11,687 nt of DNA from an uncultured Alphaproteobacteria bacterium (GCA_946625925.1 CAMOTP010000031.1:1-11687); one strand, 5' to 3'; shown: positions 1 to 7,197, counted from the first letter of the stretch. The notes: generated by a model from the sequence alone, not told the origin. Made by a program: numbers and translations.

Positions 1-85
<85 letters not shown>

Positions 86-95
86 ATTTACGACA

Positions 96-209
96 TTAAT
101 ACACTGGATAATCACGTGGATAATCGCCCGGATGTTGCAAACTGGATTTTACACCGCAACCGGCCAAAACAACCAATGTTAACAAAATGCATAAAACAAC
201 TTTTTTCAT
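96..209 (-). CDS. LptM-like 37-residue lipoprotein
   Basis: This short ORF encodes a 37-residue protein with a textbook lipoprotein signal: MKK, a hydrophobic stretch at residues 4-16, and lipobox LAGC with the lipid-modified cysteine at Cys18. The sequence just after the cysteine, GCGVKSSLQHP, keeps the G-C-G-x-K-x-x-L-x-x-P pattern of LptM (YifL) lipoproteins (GCGLKGPLYFP in E. coli). LptM is known to help the LptD/LptE lipopolysaccharide translocon mature in the outer membrane. The tail (HPGDYPRDYPVY) is much shorter than in enterobacteria. A near-consensus promoter ends 7 bp before the ATG, so the message may be almost leaderless, and I see no ribosome-binding site. tRNA-Leu follows 10 bp after the TAA. 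The lipoprotein call is firm; the LptM assignment rests on the short motif. Confidence 0.75.
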   Translation of the reverse strand: MKKVVLCILLTLVVLAGCGVKSSLQHPGDYPRDYPVY

Positions 210-216
210 GCCAATC

Positions 217-244
217 ATTATACAGATTGCTTATGAATTGTCAA
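217..244 (-). promoter_or_regulatory. Consensus sigma70-type promoter for the lipoprotein/tRNA-Leu unit
   Basis: On the minus strand a perfect TTGACA (239-244) and a perfect TATAAT (217-222) are separated by 16 bp. It is the strongest promoter match in the window and sits directly after the tRNA-Asp terminator. The predicted start is near position 210, one base before the lipoprotein ATG. Confidence 0.85.
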
Positions 245-250
245 TATTAT

Positions 251-278
251 AAAAAAAAACCGCAGTTCCCTGCGGTTT
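251..278 (-). terminator. Rho-independent terminator after tRNA-Asp
   Basis: On the minus strand, AAACCGCA and TGCGGTTT form an 8-bp stem around a 6-nt loop (GGGAAC), followed by an uninterrupted T run. It begins about 8 bp after the CCA end of tRNA-Asp and separates that gene from the next promoter. Confidence 0.9.
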
Positions 279-285
279 AAATTTC

Positions 286-363
286 TGGCGGGATGTAAGG
301 GGCTCGAACCCTCGACCTTCTGCGTGACAGGCAGACGCTCTAAACCAGCTGAGCTAACACCCC
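286..363 (-). tRNA. tRNA-Asp (anticodon GUC)
   Basis: On the minus strand the gene has acceptor stem GGGGTGT/ACATCCC (one G-U pair), a D arm starting AGCTCAGCTGG, anticodon stem TCTGC/GCAGA with loop CTGTCAC (anticodon GTC, aspartate), and a T arm GAGGG-TTCGAGC-CCCTT. The discriminator base is G and CCA is encoded. It has its own promoter about 15 bp upstream and a terminator directly downstream, so it is a single-gene transcription unit. The only other candidate, tRNA-Val(GAC), is excluded by the loop register. Confidence 0.97.
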
Positions 364-377
364 AAAGCGTTATGTAT

Positions 378-404
378 ATTATACTGTTCATAATCACTTT
401 GCAA
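378..404 (-). promoter_or_regulatory. Promoter of tRNA-Asp with possible UP element
   Basis: On the minus strand, TATAAT (378-383) lies 15 bp from TTGCAA (399-404). The predicted start is about 8 nt before the mature tRNA. Directly upstream of the -35 is an A-rich tract (about 405-425) that could act as an UP element, common at stable-RNA promoters. The short spacer makes the exact -35 register uncertain; CTTGCA with a 16-bp spacer is the alternative. Confidence 0.6.
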
Positions 405-427
405 GTGTTTTTTTTTAATTTTTTACA

Positions 428-1426
428 TTAAATCAATTTTCCGATTTCTACGGCTGTATCGCACATACGATTAGAAAAACCCCACTCGTTATCATACCAT
501 GCGGTAACATGTACTAAATTCCCATCAATAACGTGCGTTTGGGTTGAATCAAACACAGAACTGTGTGCGTCATGCGTAAAATCAATAGAAACCAATGGTT
601 TGTCGTTATATCCGAATATATCAGATTCTGCCTTTTTCATAGCTGCATTTACTTTGTCTTCTGTTGCTGTTTTTATTGTATTAACAACCAATTCAACCAC
701 AGATACATCTGGTGTTGGAACACGGATAGCAATACCGTCCAATTTTCCAGCCAATTTAGGTAAAACCAATCCGATTGCTTTGGCTGCACCAGTTGTGGTT
801 GGAATCATAGACAAACATGCTGCACGGGCACGTCGTAAATCTTTGTGTGTTTTATCCAATAATTGTTGATCGCCTGTATACGCATGGACAGTTGTCATCC
901 ATCCATTTTTTATACCGAATTTATCACTTAAAACCTTAACAACAGGCGCCAAGCAATTTGTTGTACACGAAGCATTGGATACAATTAAATCTTTTTTTGT
1001 TAATGTTTTTTCATTTACACCAAATACTATGGTTTTATCAGCACCAGCCGATGGCGCAGAAACTAAAACCCTTTTTGCACCCGCATCTAAATGAACACGG
1101 GCCTTGTCTGCAGATGTAAATAAACCGGTACATTCCATGACAACATCTATTTTCATCTTGGCCCAAGGTAATTTTGCGGGATCGCGTTCGGAAATACATT
1201 TTATCTTTTGTTTTCCAGCAATTATATAATCTTTTTCTAAACGAACATCTAGGGGCATTTTGTCGTGCACAGAATCATATTGCAATAAATAAGCATTTTG
1301 TTCTGCGGGTGCCAAATCATTTATAGCAACAAATTCGATATCATTACGTTTTGATTCCAATGCAGCACGCAAAACCAATCGGCCAATACGACCAAAACCA
1401 TTAATAGCAACTCTTACTTTTTTCAT
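428..1426 (-). CDS. gap: Glyceraldehyde-3-phosphate dehydrogenase
   Basis: The 332-residue product is a full-length type I GAPDH, the glycolytic/gluconeogenic cytosolic enzyme that oxidises glyceraldehyde-3-phosphate to 1,3-bisphosphoglycerate with NAD(P). Visible motifs are the Rossmann signature INGFGRIGR (8-16), an acidic residue at Asp37 after the second strand that favours NAD, the catalytic block SNASCTTNCLAP with Cys154 as nucleophile and His181 as base, the substrate loop around TTTGAAKA (210-217), and the C-terminal WYDNEWGFSNR (310-320). The DLRRARAACLSMIP segment is of the alphaproteobacterial kind. AAAGGA lies upstream of the ATG with a workable spacing. It stands alone on its strand; pgk and tkt, frequent partners, are not adjacent. 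Nothing suggests inactivation. Confidence 0.97.
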   Translation of the reverse strand: MKKVRVAINGFGRIGRLVLRAALESKRNDIEFVAINDLAPAEQNAYLLQYDSVHDKMPLDVRLEKDYIIAGKQKIKCISERDPAKLPWAKMKIDVVMECTGLFTSADKARVHLDAGAKRVLVSAPSAGADKTIVFGVNEKTLTKKDLIVSNASCTTNCLAPVVKVLSDKFGIKNGWMTTVHAYTGDQQLLDKTHKDLRRARAACLSMIPTTTGAAKAIGLVLPKLAGKLDGIAIRVPTPDVSVVELVVNTIKTATEDKVNAAMKKAESDIFGYNDKPLVSIDFTHDAHSSVFDSTQTHVIDGNLVHVTAWYDNEWGFSNRMCDTAVEIGKLI

Positions 1427-1453
1427 AATTCCATCCTTTGTCTTGACCCTATA

Positions 1454-1482
1454 ATGATACCATTTTTATATGTTTACAACAA
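1454..1482 (-). promoter_or_regulatory. Probable gap promoter, extended -10
   Basis: On the minus strand, TTGTTG (1477-1482) and TATCAT (1454-1459) are 17 bp apart, and TGG precedes the -10, giving an extended -10 element. The predicted leader is about 20 nt and contains the AAAGGA ribosome-binding site. An overlapping alternative is TTGTAA-17-CATTAT, three bases further downstream. Confidence 0.5.
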
Positions 1483-1504
1483 TCAGATTTTTTGCTGTGG
1501 GTGC

Positions 1505-1533
1505 TTGAATTCATAATATTTGCCATTTATAAT
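1505..1533 (+). promoter_or_regulatory. miaA promoter immediately upstream of the start codon
   Basis: TTGAAT (1505-1510) and TATAAT (1528-1533) are 17 bp apart. Transcription should start near 1540, about 3 nt before the ATG at 1543, leaving no room for a ribosome-binding site. This placement also supports the ATG at 1543 over the upstream TTG at 1492, which lies ahead of the promoter. Confidence 0.7.
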
Positions 1534-1542
1534 AAAACCGAT

Positions 1543-2448
1543 ATGTCAGTACCAGATTACATTATTGTTGGCCCAACTGCCAGTGGCAAATCCAGTTTTG
1601 CCGATGCTTTGGCACGCAAAATAAATGGTGTTATAATAAACTGTGACAGTGTTCAGGTATATCGTGGAATTGAAAATATCTCGGCCAGTCCATTTGCTGA
1701 ACATACAAATGAAATATCATCAGAAATGTTGGATGGTGTGCCATATAAATTATTTTCCATATTGGATTTATCTGTCCAGCAAAGTGTTAGTGATTATTTG
1801 ATTTTAGCACGCCAAGAATATGACAAAGTAAAGGCGATTGGTAAATCGGCTATTTTTGTGGGTGGTACGGGATATTATGCAAATGCATTGTTAAATGGAA
1901 TTTCTGAAATACCAAATATCAGTCCTGATGCCAGGACGCGTGCACGTGAATTGGTTGCCCAAGATATGGATGCTGCGCGTAAAATGTTGCCATCTGATTT
2001 TACAGCAACCGACCCACAGCGTGTGGCCAGGGCCTTGGAGGTTTTTTTTGAAACAGGACATCATATAACAGAATATCAAAATACAGAACGCAAGGGTGCC
2101 GTTTTATCTGACGATACAATAAAAATTTTAATAAATCCAGATGCTGATGTTTTGCGGAAACGCATTGCTGCGCGTATTCCTGAAATGTTGTCTGGTGGTG
2201 CCATGGCCGAAGCGCAACAGATAATAGAAAATAATTGGAATCCTGCACGTGCAATTGGCGCAGTTCAACTGGTTGATTTTTTACATGGTAAAATAACACG
2301 CGAAGAAGCGATACAAAACTGGATTACAAAAACGAACCAATATGCCAAAAGACAACGTACATGGTTTCGTTCTCAATTTCACGCAGATATTGAAATCAAC
2401 CATGTTCCCACATCACAAGATTTGGAAACTATCCTTCGTAATATTTAA
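1543..2448 (+). CDS. miaA: tRNA dimethylallyltransferase
   Basis: MiaA transfers a dimethylallyl group to N6 of adenosine 37 in tRNAs that read U-starting codons, the first step toward ms2i6A. From the ATG at 1543 the product is 301 residues, the usual length. Motifs run in family order: P-loop GPTASGKS (10-17), NCDSVQVYRGIENISASP as the D-S-x-Q-V-Y substrate motif, GGTGYYANALLNGI, TDPQRVARALEVFFETG, and the C-terminal TNQYAKRQRTWFRSQ block that binds tRNA. The PYKLFSILDL variant matches alphaproteobacterial MiaA. An in-frame TTG at 1492 would add 17 residues, but the promoter lies between it and the ATG. No ribosome-binding site is visible, so it is probably leaderless. Its last 20 bp overlap the end of the convergent kinase gene. 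Confidence 0.96.
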   Translation: MSVPDYIIVGPTASGKSSFADALARKINGVIINCDSVQVYRGIENISASPFAEHTNEISSEMLDGVPYKLFSILDLSVQQSVSDYLILARQEYDKVKAIGKSAIFVGGTGYYANALLNGISEIPNISPDARTRARELVAQDMDAARKMLPSDFTATDPQRVARALEVFFETGHHITEYQNTERKGAVLSDDTIKILINPDADVLRKRIAARIPEMLSGGAMAEAQQIIENNWNPARAIGAVQLVDFLHGKITREEAIQNWITKTNQYAKRQRTWFRSQFHADIEINHVPTSQDLETILRNI

Positions 2449-3142
2449 CAATAGTTTTTAATGGAATTTCTGTTGTGCGCATTTTACGACGATATTTGTA
2501 CAGACTGTAAAAATCGTGACATACATCAATCCATTTCGCCCATTCCCAATCAATAACACCGGTTATTTCAAATGTTTCAGGGTTTATCAAAACATTACTG
2601 CATAAATCTGTATGACACCAATGACGTGTTTTATCGGGGGTTGTTAAATCAGCAATAGATTTAGGATTTGCTGAATGTAATTTCCGCAAGAATACTGCTA
2701 ATTGTCCGGCAATTTTATCACTATGTCGATTCAAAACTTTTTTCGGCAAATTAGCCAAAATAACCCCAGGAATAAAACTGGTTTTATAAAAAATAAATTT
2801 TCTACCTTTGATAATCGTAATTTTTGGGATTGCAACAGGTAAATAACGACGCAAAGCATCTGTAATGCGTTTTTCTCGTTCTAGTCTTGGGAAAATAGTC
2901 GTTGCTTCGGATAACGTTTTACGAACTCGATAGACTTCGGTTTCGTCAAAAATAAATGCCAACGACCCGCCACCTTTGGCTAATTTCATCTTTTTTTTGC
3001 ATAATTCGGGTTTTGTTGCCAGTAAATCATCCAACTTTTCGCGATATCCAAACAATGTTTCATCACGAAATTTACGACGCCAAGATGGAATTATTATCAA
3101 AAAACTCAACCCATAGGCAAAATCAAATAAAAATTTCCACAT
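2429..3142 (-). CDS. APH-type small-molecule or glycan kinase
   Basis: The 237-residue protein has the core of the aminoglycoside phosphotransferase/choline kinase fold. The catalytic loop is CHTDLCSNVL (176-185), with Asp179 as likely base and Asn183 as metal ligand. It is followed by GVIDWEWA (195-202), with Asp198 in the DFG-like metal position. A glycine-rich KGGGSLAF (56-63) followed by VYRVRK (70-75) looks like the nucleotide loop and lysine strand. The first 20 residues are hydrophobic, followed by WRRKFR; such an N-terminus resembles membrane-edge segments of polysaccharide enzymes, so a lipopolysaccharide or glycan substrate is possible, though this is a guess. The substrate cannot be read from sequence. 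Start: ATG 10-15 bp after TATAAC (3157-3162, minus) with no clear ribosome-binding site. Its end overlaps miaA by 20 bp. Confidence 0.75.
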   Translation of the reverse strand: MWKFLFDFAYGLSFLIIIPSWRRKFRDETLFGYREKLDDLLATKPELCKKKMKLAKGGGSLAFIFDETEVYRVRKTLSEATTIFPRLEREKRITDALRRYLPVAIPKITIIKGRKFIFYKTSFIPGVILANLPKKVLNRHSDKIAGQLAVFLRKLHSANPKSIADLTTPDKTRHWCHTDLCSNVLINPETFEITGVIDWEWAKWIDVCHDFYSLYKYRRKMRTTEIPLKTIVKYYEG

Positions 3143-3176
3143 AAATCATTCCCGGTGTTATACAATATAAATGGTA

Positions 3177-3205
3177 TTGAATTTTACAAAAAAAACAAGT
3201 ATTTT
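3177..3205 (+). promoter_or_regulatory. priA promoter abutting the start codon
   Basis: TTGAAT (3177-3182) and TATTTT (3200-3205) are 17 bp apart. A start seven bases past the -10 falls exactly on the A of the ATG at 3212, so the transcript would be leaderless. The -10 matches consensus at four of six positions. The promoter lies within the ORF extension that would start at the GTG at 3155, arguing against that earlier start. Confidence 0.55.
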
Positions 3206-3211
3206 ATTGTT

Positions 3212-5410
3212 ATGTTCAATACAGGTACAATTGTAAAAGTTTTAATTCCAAATGTAGTCAACACTGGATATGACTACCGTTTACCCATGGATGCAGATTT
3301 GGGACAATTTGTTCGTGTGTCTGTAATGAACAGACAATATATTGGTGTCATATTTGGTTTTGGTGATAGTGGATTGCCCCCAGAAAAAATTAAAAATATA
3401 TCAGAAGTATATCCATCTAAATTATCTGTGGACGATTTGTCTTGGATTCAAAAAATGTCAAATTGGACATTGATGACGCCTGGCGCGGTATTGCGTTTAA
3501 TAATAAATGTTCCGGATGCTTTTTTACCACCAAAAACAGAACCTTTATATAATTTTAATTTCCAAGCAACTGGTAAAATAACAGAAAATCGCCAAAAGGT
3601 AATGGATGCATATTCTTCAAATGATAATACTGCGATGACAATTTCTGATTTGCGAAATATTGCACATGTCAGTGGTGCTGTTGTAAACACAATGATAAAA
3701 AATGGATTGTTAACACTGTGCGATACAAAAACTATTGAACCAAATGAATTTAATTACAGTTATTTTGATACAGGCGATATTACCCTGAATCCAGAACAAT
3801 CTGCCGCTGCAACGGAAATAGGCACTGCCGTAGACCAGGGCGGTTTTTCCGTTCATTTGTTAGATGGTATTACCGGCAGTGGTAAAACCCAGGTTTATTT
3901 TGATTCTGTGTTGCGTGCATATAATGCAGGAAAATCTGTTTTGTTAATGATGCCAGAAATAGCATTAACCGCACAATTTATGACACGATTCCGAAAACGT
4001 TTTGGTGCGCCACCGGTTGTATGGCACAGTAATTTAACCGCTGCGCGTCGTCGTGAAATATGGCGTGGTGTATTAAATAAAAAAATCCGTATAATTGTTG
4101 GTACACGCAGTGCATTGTTTTTACCCTGGCAAGATTTGGGTTTGGTTGTTATTGATGAAGAGCATGATACTTCATACAAACAAGAAGATATGGGTAATTA
4201 TCACGCGCGTGATATGGCAATTTTGCGTGCCAAAATTTCTGGTTTTCCGGTTGTGTTGGCCAGTGCAACACCATCCGAAGAAACATTGCATAATGTGGAA
4301 TTGGGTAAATATAAAATTTTGAAATTAAAATCCAGATTCGGTGGTGCAGAACTTCCTAAAATATCAACAATTGATTTACGTGAAAATCGACCTGTGGATT
4401 ATATGTTGCCAGATAATGAAACACCACAACACGGCAATTTATCACCAGATTTGTGTGATGCAATAACCGAAACATTAAATGCTGGTCAACAGGTAATGTT
4501 GTTCATAAACAGACGTGGTTTTGCACCAATTACACAATGCAAAAAATGTGGTTGGGTCGCGACTTGCCCGGATTGTTCTGTTGGTATGACTTATCATAAA
4601 AGATTAGGAAAATTATTATGTCATATGTGTGGACGTACAATGCAATTACCACAAAAATGTCCAGATTGTTCAAATGAAATATCAATGTATGGTGCAGGGC
4701 TGGAACGCATACAACAAGAGGTCATCGCCCGATTTCCAAATACAAAAACCGCACTTGTATCCAGTGATACAATTACGACACGACAAACATTGGAAAGATT
4801 GGTTGAAAAAATGGAAAACGGTGAAATTGATATTGTTATCGGAACACAAATTCTTGCCAAAGGACATCATTTTCCAAATTTGACATTGGTTGGTGTCGTG
4901 GACAGTGATATGGGATTGTATGGAACAGATTTTCGTGCTGCTGAACATACTTTTCAACAATTATTCCAGGTTGCGGGGCGGGCTGGTCGTGGTGAATATC
5001 CTGGTCGTGTTTTATTACAAACATATCAACCAGATAATCCTGTGTTAAATGCGATTTGTAATTGCGACAGGGATGCATTTTTAAATGCTGATATGTCTGC
5101 ACGCCAGGCAGCAAAAATGCCACCTTTTGGGCAATTGATTGCATTGATTGTCGAAGGCGAAAAAGAGCAGGTGTTAAAATCTTTCTGCGATACATTATCT
5201 GCGCACGCACCAATATTAAATGGCGGAAAAATAATGGGGCCAATTGCTGCCCAGATTTATCAAATTAGAAATTGGTATCGTATGCGTTTTTTAATTGCTG
5301 GTGATGCAAATGCTAACCTGCAACCTGTGGTCACTAAATGGTTGTCAGGGGTGCGTGTGCCAGCAAACATTCGTATCAAAATAGATGTGAATCCCCAAAA
5401 TTTTATGTAA
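3212..5410 (+). CDS. priA: Primosomal protein N' (replication restart helicase)
   Basis: PriA recognises stalled forks and D-loops and reloads the replicative helicase; it is a 3'-5' superfamily 2 helicase. From ATG 3212 the protein is 732 residues, typical of the family. The N-terminal DNA-binding region is residues 1 to about 105. Then come Walker A GITGSGKT (219-226), MPEIALTAQF, the conserved WHS...R..IW stretch, GTRSALFLPW, the DEEH box (315-318) with SYKQED, and LASATPSEET. The zinc-binding insert keeps all eight cysteines (443, 446, 452, 455, 470, 473, 483, 486). Helicase motifs V and VI appear as GTQILAKGHHFPN and QVAGRAGRG. An in-frame GTG at 3155 would add 19 residues without family similarity. 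No ribosome-binding site is seen. It is convergent with the orphan pair, with no clear terminator in the 29-bp gap. Confidence 0.97.
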   Translation: MFNTGTIVKVLIPNVVNTGYDYRLPMDADLGQFVRVSVMNRQYIGVIFGFGDSGLPPEKIKNISEVYPSKLSVDDLSWIQKMSNWTLMTPGAVLRLIINVPDAFLPPKTEPLYNFNFQATGKITENRQKVMDAYSSNDNTAMTISDLRNIAHVSGAVVNTMIKNGLLTLCDTKTIEPNEFNYSYFDTGDITLNPEQSAAATEIGTAVDQGGFSVHLLDGITGSGKTQVYFDSVLRAYNAGKSVLLMMPEIALTAQFMTRFRKRFGAPPVVWHSNLTAARRREIWRGVLNKKIRIIVGTRSALFLPWQDLGLVVIDEEHDTSYKQEDMGNYHARDMAILRAKISGFPVVLASATPSEETLHNVELGKYKILKLKSRFGGAELPKISTIDLRENRPVDYMLPDNETPQHGNLSPDLCDAITETLNAGQQVMLFINRRGFAPITQCKKCGWVATCPDCSVGMTYHKRLGKLLCHMCGRTMQLPQKCPDCSNEISMYGAGLERIQQEVIARFPNTKTALVSSDTITTRQTLERLVEKMENGEIDIVIGTQILAKGHHFPNLTLVGVVDSDMGLYGTDFRAAEHTFQQLFQVAGRAGRGEYPGRVLLQTYQPDNPVLNAICNCDRDAFLNADMSARQAAKMPPFGQLIALIVEGEKEQVLKSFCDTLSAHAPILNGGKIMGPIAAQIYQIRNWYRMRFLIAGDANANLQPVVTKWLSGVRVPANIRIKIDVNPQNFM

Positions 5411-5439
5411 ATAAAAAACGAAAATATCAGAATATCGAA

Positions 5440-5844
5440 TTATCTGAAACGTCTTCTAAACACTACAAATATTCTACGACGCATTCTGTCAACCTGTTGA
5501 AAAAATGTTCTGTTTACAGGCTGTAAATTTAGACGTGTTTTTGGATGTTCCAAGTTGTAATTAAAGTTTTTTGTATGTGATATAATATCATTTAAAAAAC
5601 GTATTTCATAAAGCAATCTATACGCTTTTTCTTTATATAACGGTTGACCGTTTATAATAGGCATATGTTCTAATTCTGTTAATCTTTTATCTCTGGCGAT
5701 TGTAATTTCATTACGATATTCTGGTACATCTAATATGTTGCCGTATATATCAATAATATGTTTTTCTATTAACAATCGTCTAAATTCATCATAAATGTTA
5801 GAAGTTCCTGGATTTTTATCTGTTTCATTATCAAGTAAATACAT
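5440..5844 (-). CDS. Orphan protein, tandem paralogue 2
   Basis: I do not recognise this family. From the ATG at 5842-5844 it encodes 134 residues; a TTG at 5874 would add ten and overlap the upstream gene by 16 bp. The ATG is preferred because GAGG lies 9 nt upstream of it, between the two genes. The protein is clearly related to the product of the gene just upstream: both have K-[HD]-IID-[IV]-x-GNIL followed by [YF]-R-x-E, an I-x-G step, and [AS]HT-x-NF about 30 residues later. It appears soluble, with no signal peptide or membrane segment, and ends in a very basic tail (MRRRIFVVFRRRFR) that might bind nucleic acid or a membrane. It is probably co-transcribed with its paralogue. Function unknown. 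Confidence 0.75.
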   Translation of the reverse strand: MYLLDNETDKNPGTSNIYDEFRRLLIEKHIIDIYGNILDVPEYRNEITIARDKRLTELEHMPIINGQPLYKEKAYRLLYEIRFLNDIISHTKNFNYNLEHPKTRLNLQPVNRTFFQQVDRMRRRIFVVFRRRFR

Positions 5845-5858
5845 ACCGATATACCTCG

Positions 5859-6269
5859 CTATCTCATCAACCAATCTGCAATTTTGCTTCGCATAATATC
5901 CAATACATCTTTAATTTTTCCAAGATTATTGTGTTTAGGCAAATCTTCATATGAAATAATAGGATTTTGTTTCAAATCATAAAAATTTGTTGTGTGTGTT
6001 GCCAATGTTCTCAGGTATTCTAATTCGCCAACTAATATAGAATACATTTCGCGGTCTGTCACAACACCATCAATCGTGGCATACTGCAACATTTTAACCT
6101 CGCAATTACTTATTGCTACATCAACTTCGGCACGAAAGCGATCCAGATTCAAAATATTACCATGTACATCTATAATATCTTTGGTCCATAAAATATTTTT
6201 CATATAATTTCTGATAGATGACTGTTTATCTGTAATTTCAATTTTGTTTTTTTTGTTTTTATCTGCCAT
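5859..6269 (-). CDS. Orphan protein, tandem paralogue 1
   Basis: This unrecognised 136-residue protein is the first gene of a two-gene minus-strand unit. It starts with a lysine-rich segment (MADKNKKNKIEITDK), then carries KDIIDVHGNILNLDRFRAEV, the segment it shares with the following gene, and THTTNF near residue 93. The C-terminus (MRSKIADWLMR) is amphipathic but less basic than its partner's. It has no signal peptide or transmembrane segment and looks mostly helical, which is inference. The ATG is preceded by AAAGGCGG, a usable ribosome-binding site, and a promoter is visible 32-59 bp upstream. The gene diverges from another orphan gene across a 142-bp gap containing a palindrome. The downstream paralogue starts 14 bp after the TAG. 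Confidence 0.8.
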   Translation of the reverse strand: MADKNKKNKIEITDKQSSIRNYMKNILWTKDIIDVHGNILNLDRFRAEVDVAISNCEVKMLQYATIDGVVTDREMYSILVGELEYLRTLATHTTNFYDLKQNPIISYEDLPKHNNLGKIKDVLDIMRSKIADWLMR

Positions 6270-6300
6270 AACGACCGCCTTTGTTCAATATAATATCAAC

Positions 6301-6328
6301 AAAATACCACAGATTTTGAAATAGTCAA
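6301..6328 (-). promoter_or_regulatory. Promoter of the orphan paralogue pair
   Basis: On the minus strand, TTGACT (6323-6328) and TATTTT (6301-6306) are 16 bp apart. The predicted start near 6294 gives a leader of about 25 nt containing AAAGGCGG before the ATG. Confidence 0.55.
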
Positions 6329-6350
6329 CATTTTATAAAATAATTGTTGA

Positions 6351-6367
6351 AAAAATCCCGGATTTTT
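6351..6367. repeat. Perfect 8+1+8 palindrome in the divergent gap
   Basis: AAAAATCC, a central C, and GGATTTTT form a perfect 17-bp inverted repeat midway between two divergent orphan genes. Its right arm overlaps the -35 proposed for the plus-strand gene. It could be an operator for a dimeric regulator. A terminator hairpin is less likely, since neither strand carries a transcript that should end here. Confidence 0.55.
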
Positions 6368-6392
6368 ACAATACTGGACACTGATGTAGGAT
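6365..6392 (+). promoter_or_regulatory. Tentative promoter of the 249-residue orphan gene
   Basis: TTTACA (6365-6370) and TAGGAT (6387-6392) are 16 bp apart, with a predicted start near 6399 and AAGG (6401-6404) 7 nt before the ATG. Both boxes are imperfect, so this is only a candidate. Confidence 0.3.
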
Positions 6393-6411
6393 ACAAATAT
6401 AAGGTTTTCGT

Positions 6412-7161
6412 ATGTCAGATAATTTAATTCCACCATTTATGCGTTTTAATAAACATGGAAATCCAGATTTGTTTGGTAATCTTCCTGTGTATGACTTGAA
6501 TAAATCAGACGAAGAAATTTTTGGAACTCCATATAAATTCAGTGATGTTTGCTCTGGACCTTTTATTACTCGTATGGATATACTTTCAGACCCAAAAATA
6601 ACGCTGCGTTCCATAGACGATTTTTTTGTTTCATATAATGCTGATAACAAAAAAATGACAATTTGGGATAAACAAGAAATTCCTGGACAAATAGATTATA
6701 TTCATACGGAAAAACCACCCAGATTATCAAAATCAATGATTTTCAAACCATTGATTGATTTTCAGCGAACCCCGAAAAAATTAGATTATGATAATATAAA
6801 AATAGGATATCCAGATCATAATGTTTATAACCTTATCCAAAGTATGAATTTTGATTATTTCAGAGTGCATACAGCAAACAGATTTTTTAACGCACCAAAA
6901 AAACAGAAAGAGGACAGTGCCTGGGATACATGTGTCTTATTTAAAATAAAACCAATGGAATATATTTTTGTTACATTTGGGACTGTATCCAGAACAGTGG
7001 CTTATGTTGAAAAGTTTACATATAACACACAAGCTGCCCCTGGTCAGCGGGTGCAGTCGCAAATTTTGGAATCGACACGTGGTCTGAATGAATTATCAAC
7101 AGTTATTAAGAATATTAAACGGCAACGTGACGAATACGTTACAAATCAATATATACATTAA
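6412..7161 (+). CDS. Orphan 249-residue protein
   Basis: I do not recognise this protein. It has no signal peptide, no transmembrane stretch and no nucleotide-binding motif. It is rich in aromatic and charged residues. The N-terminal part (1-60) is proline- and aspartate-rich (MSDNLIPPFMRFNKHGNPDL onward), the middle has alternating strand-like segments, residues 175-205 contain regular beta-like strands (CVLFKIK, EYIFVTFG, TVAYVEKF), and the C-terminus is a charged helix (about 223-243). This suggests a soluble alpha/beta protein. Start: ATG with AAGG 7 nt upstream. It diverges from the tandem paralogue pair, with a palindrome between them, and ends at a strong terminator shared with the virB11-like gene. 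It could be an accessory or lineage-specific gene; no function is proposed. Confidence 0.8.
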   Translation: MSDNLIPPFMRFNKHGNPDLFGNLPVYDLNKSDEEIFGTPYKFSDVCSGPFITRMDILSDPKITLRSIDDFFVSYNADNKKMTIWDKQEIPGQIDYIHTEKPPRLSKSMIFKPLIDFQRTPKKLDYDNIKIGYPDHNVYNLIQSMNFDYFRVHTANRFFNAPKKQKEDSAWDTCVLFKIKPMEYIFVTFGTVSRTVAYVEKFTYNTQAAPGQRVQSQILESTRGLNELSTVIKNIKRQRDEYVTNQYIH

Positions 7162-7163
7162 AT

Positions 7164-7189
7164 AAAACCACCCATTTGGGTGGTTTTTT
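7164..7189. terminator. Bidirectional terminator between convergent genes
   Basis: ACCACCC and GGGTGGT form a 7-bp GC-rich stem, extended by A/T pairs, around ATTT. On plus it is followed by a T run, and on minus by TTTTATTT. It starts 3 bp after the orphan gene stop and lies 9 bp beyond the end of the virB11-like gene, so it probably serves both. Confidence 0.9.
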
Positions 7190-7197
7190 ATTAAAAC

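Noticed and set aside
396..416. Hairpin CACTT-TGC-AAGTG followed by a T run on the plus strand, looking like a terminator
   Set aside because: No plus-strand gene lies upstream. The same bases are better explained on minus as the -35 and A-rich upstream element of the tRNA-Asp promoter.
1492..1542. TTG-initiated 17-residue extension of MiaA
   Set aside because: A good promoter lies inside it, and family members begin a few residues before the P-loop, as with the ATG at 1543.
3155..3211. GTG-initiated 19-residue extension of PriA
   Set aside because: It does not resemble the PriA N-terminus and contains the promoter that abuts the ATG at 3212.
5411..5439. ATAT...ATAT repeats between priA and the convergent orphan gene as a terminator
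   Set aside because: The arms are only four A/T pairs and no stable stem forms.
5845..5874. TTG start for the second paralogue, giving a 16-bp overlap with the first
   Set aside because: The ATG at 5844 has GAGG at a good distance and gives an N-terminal length matching the paralogue. The TTG remains possible.
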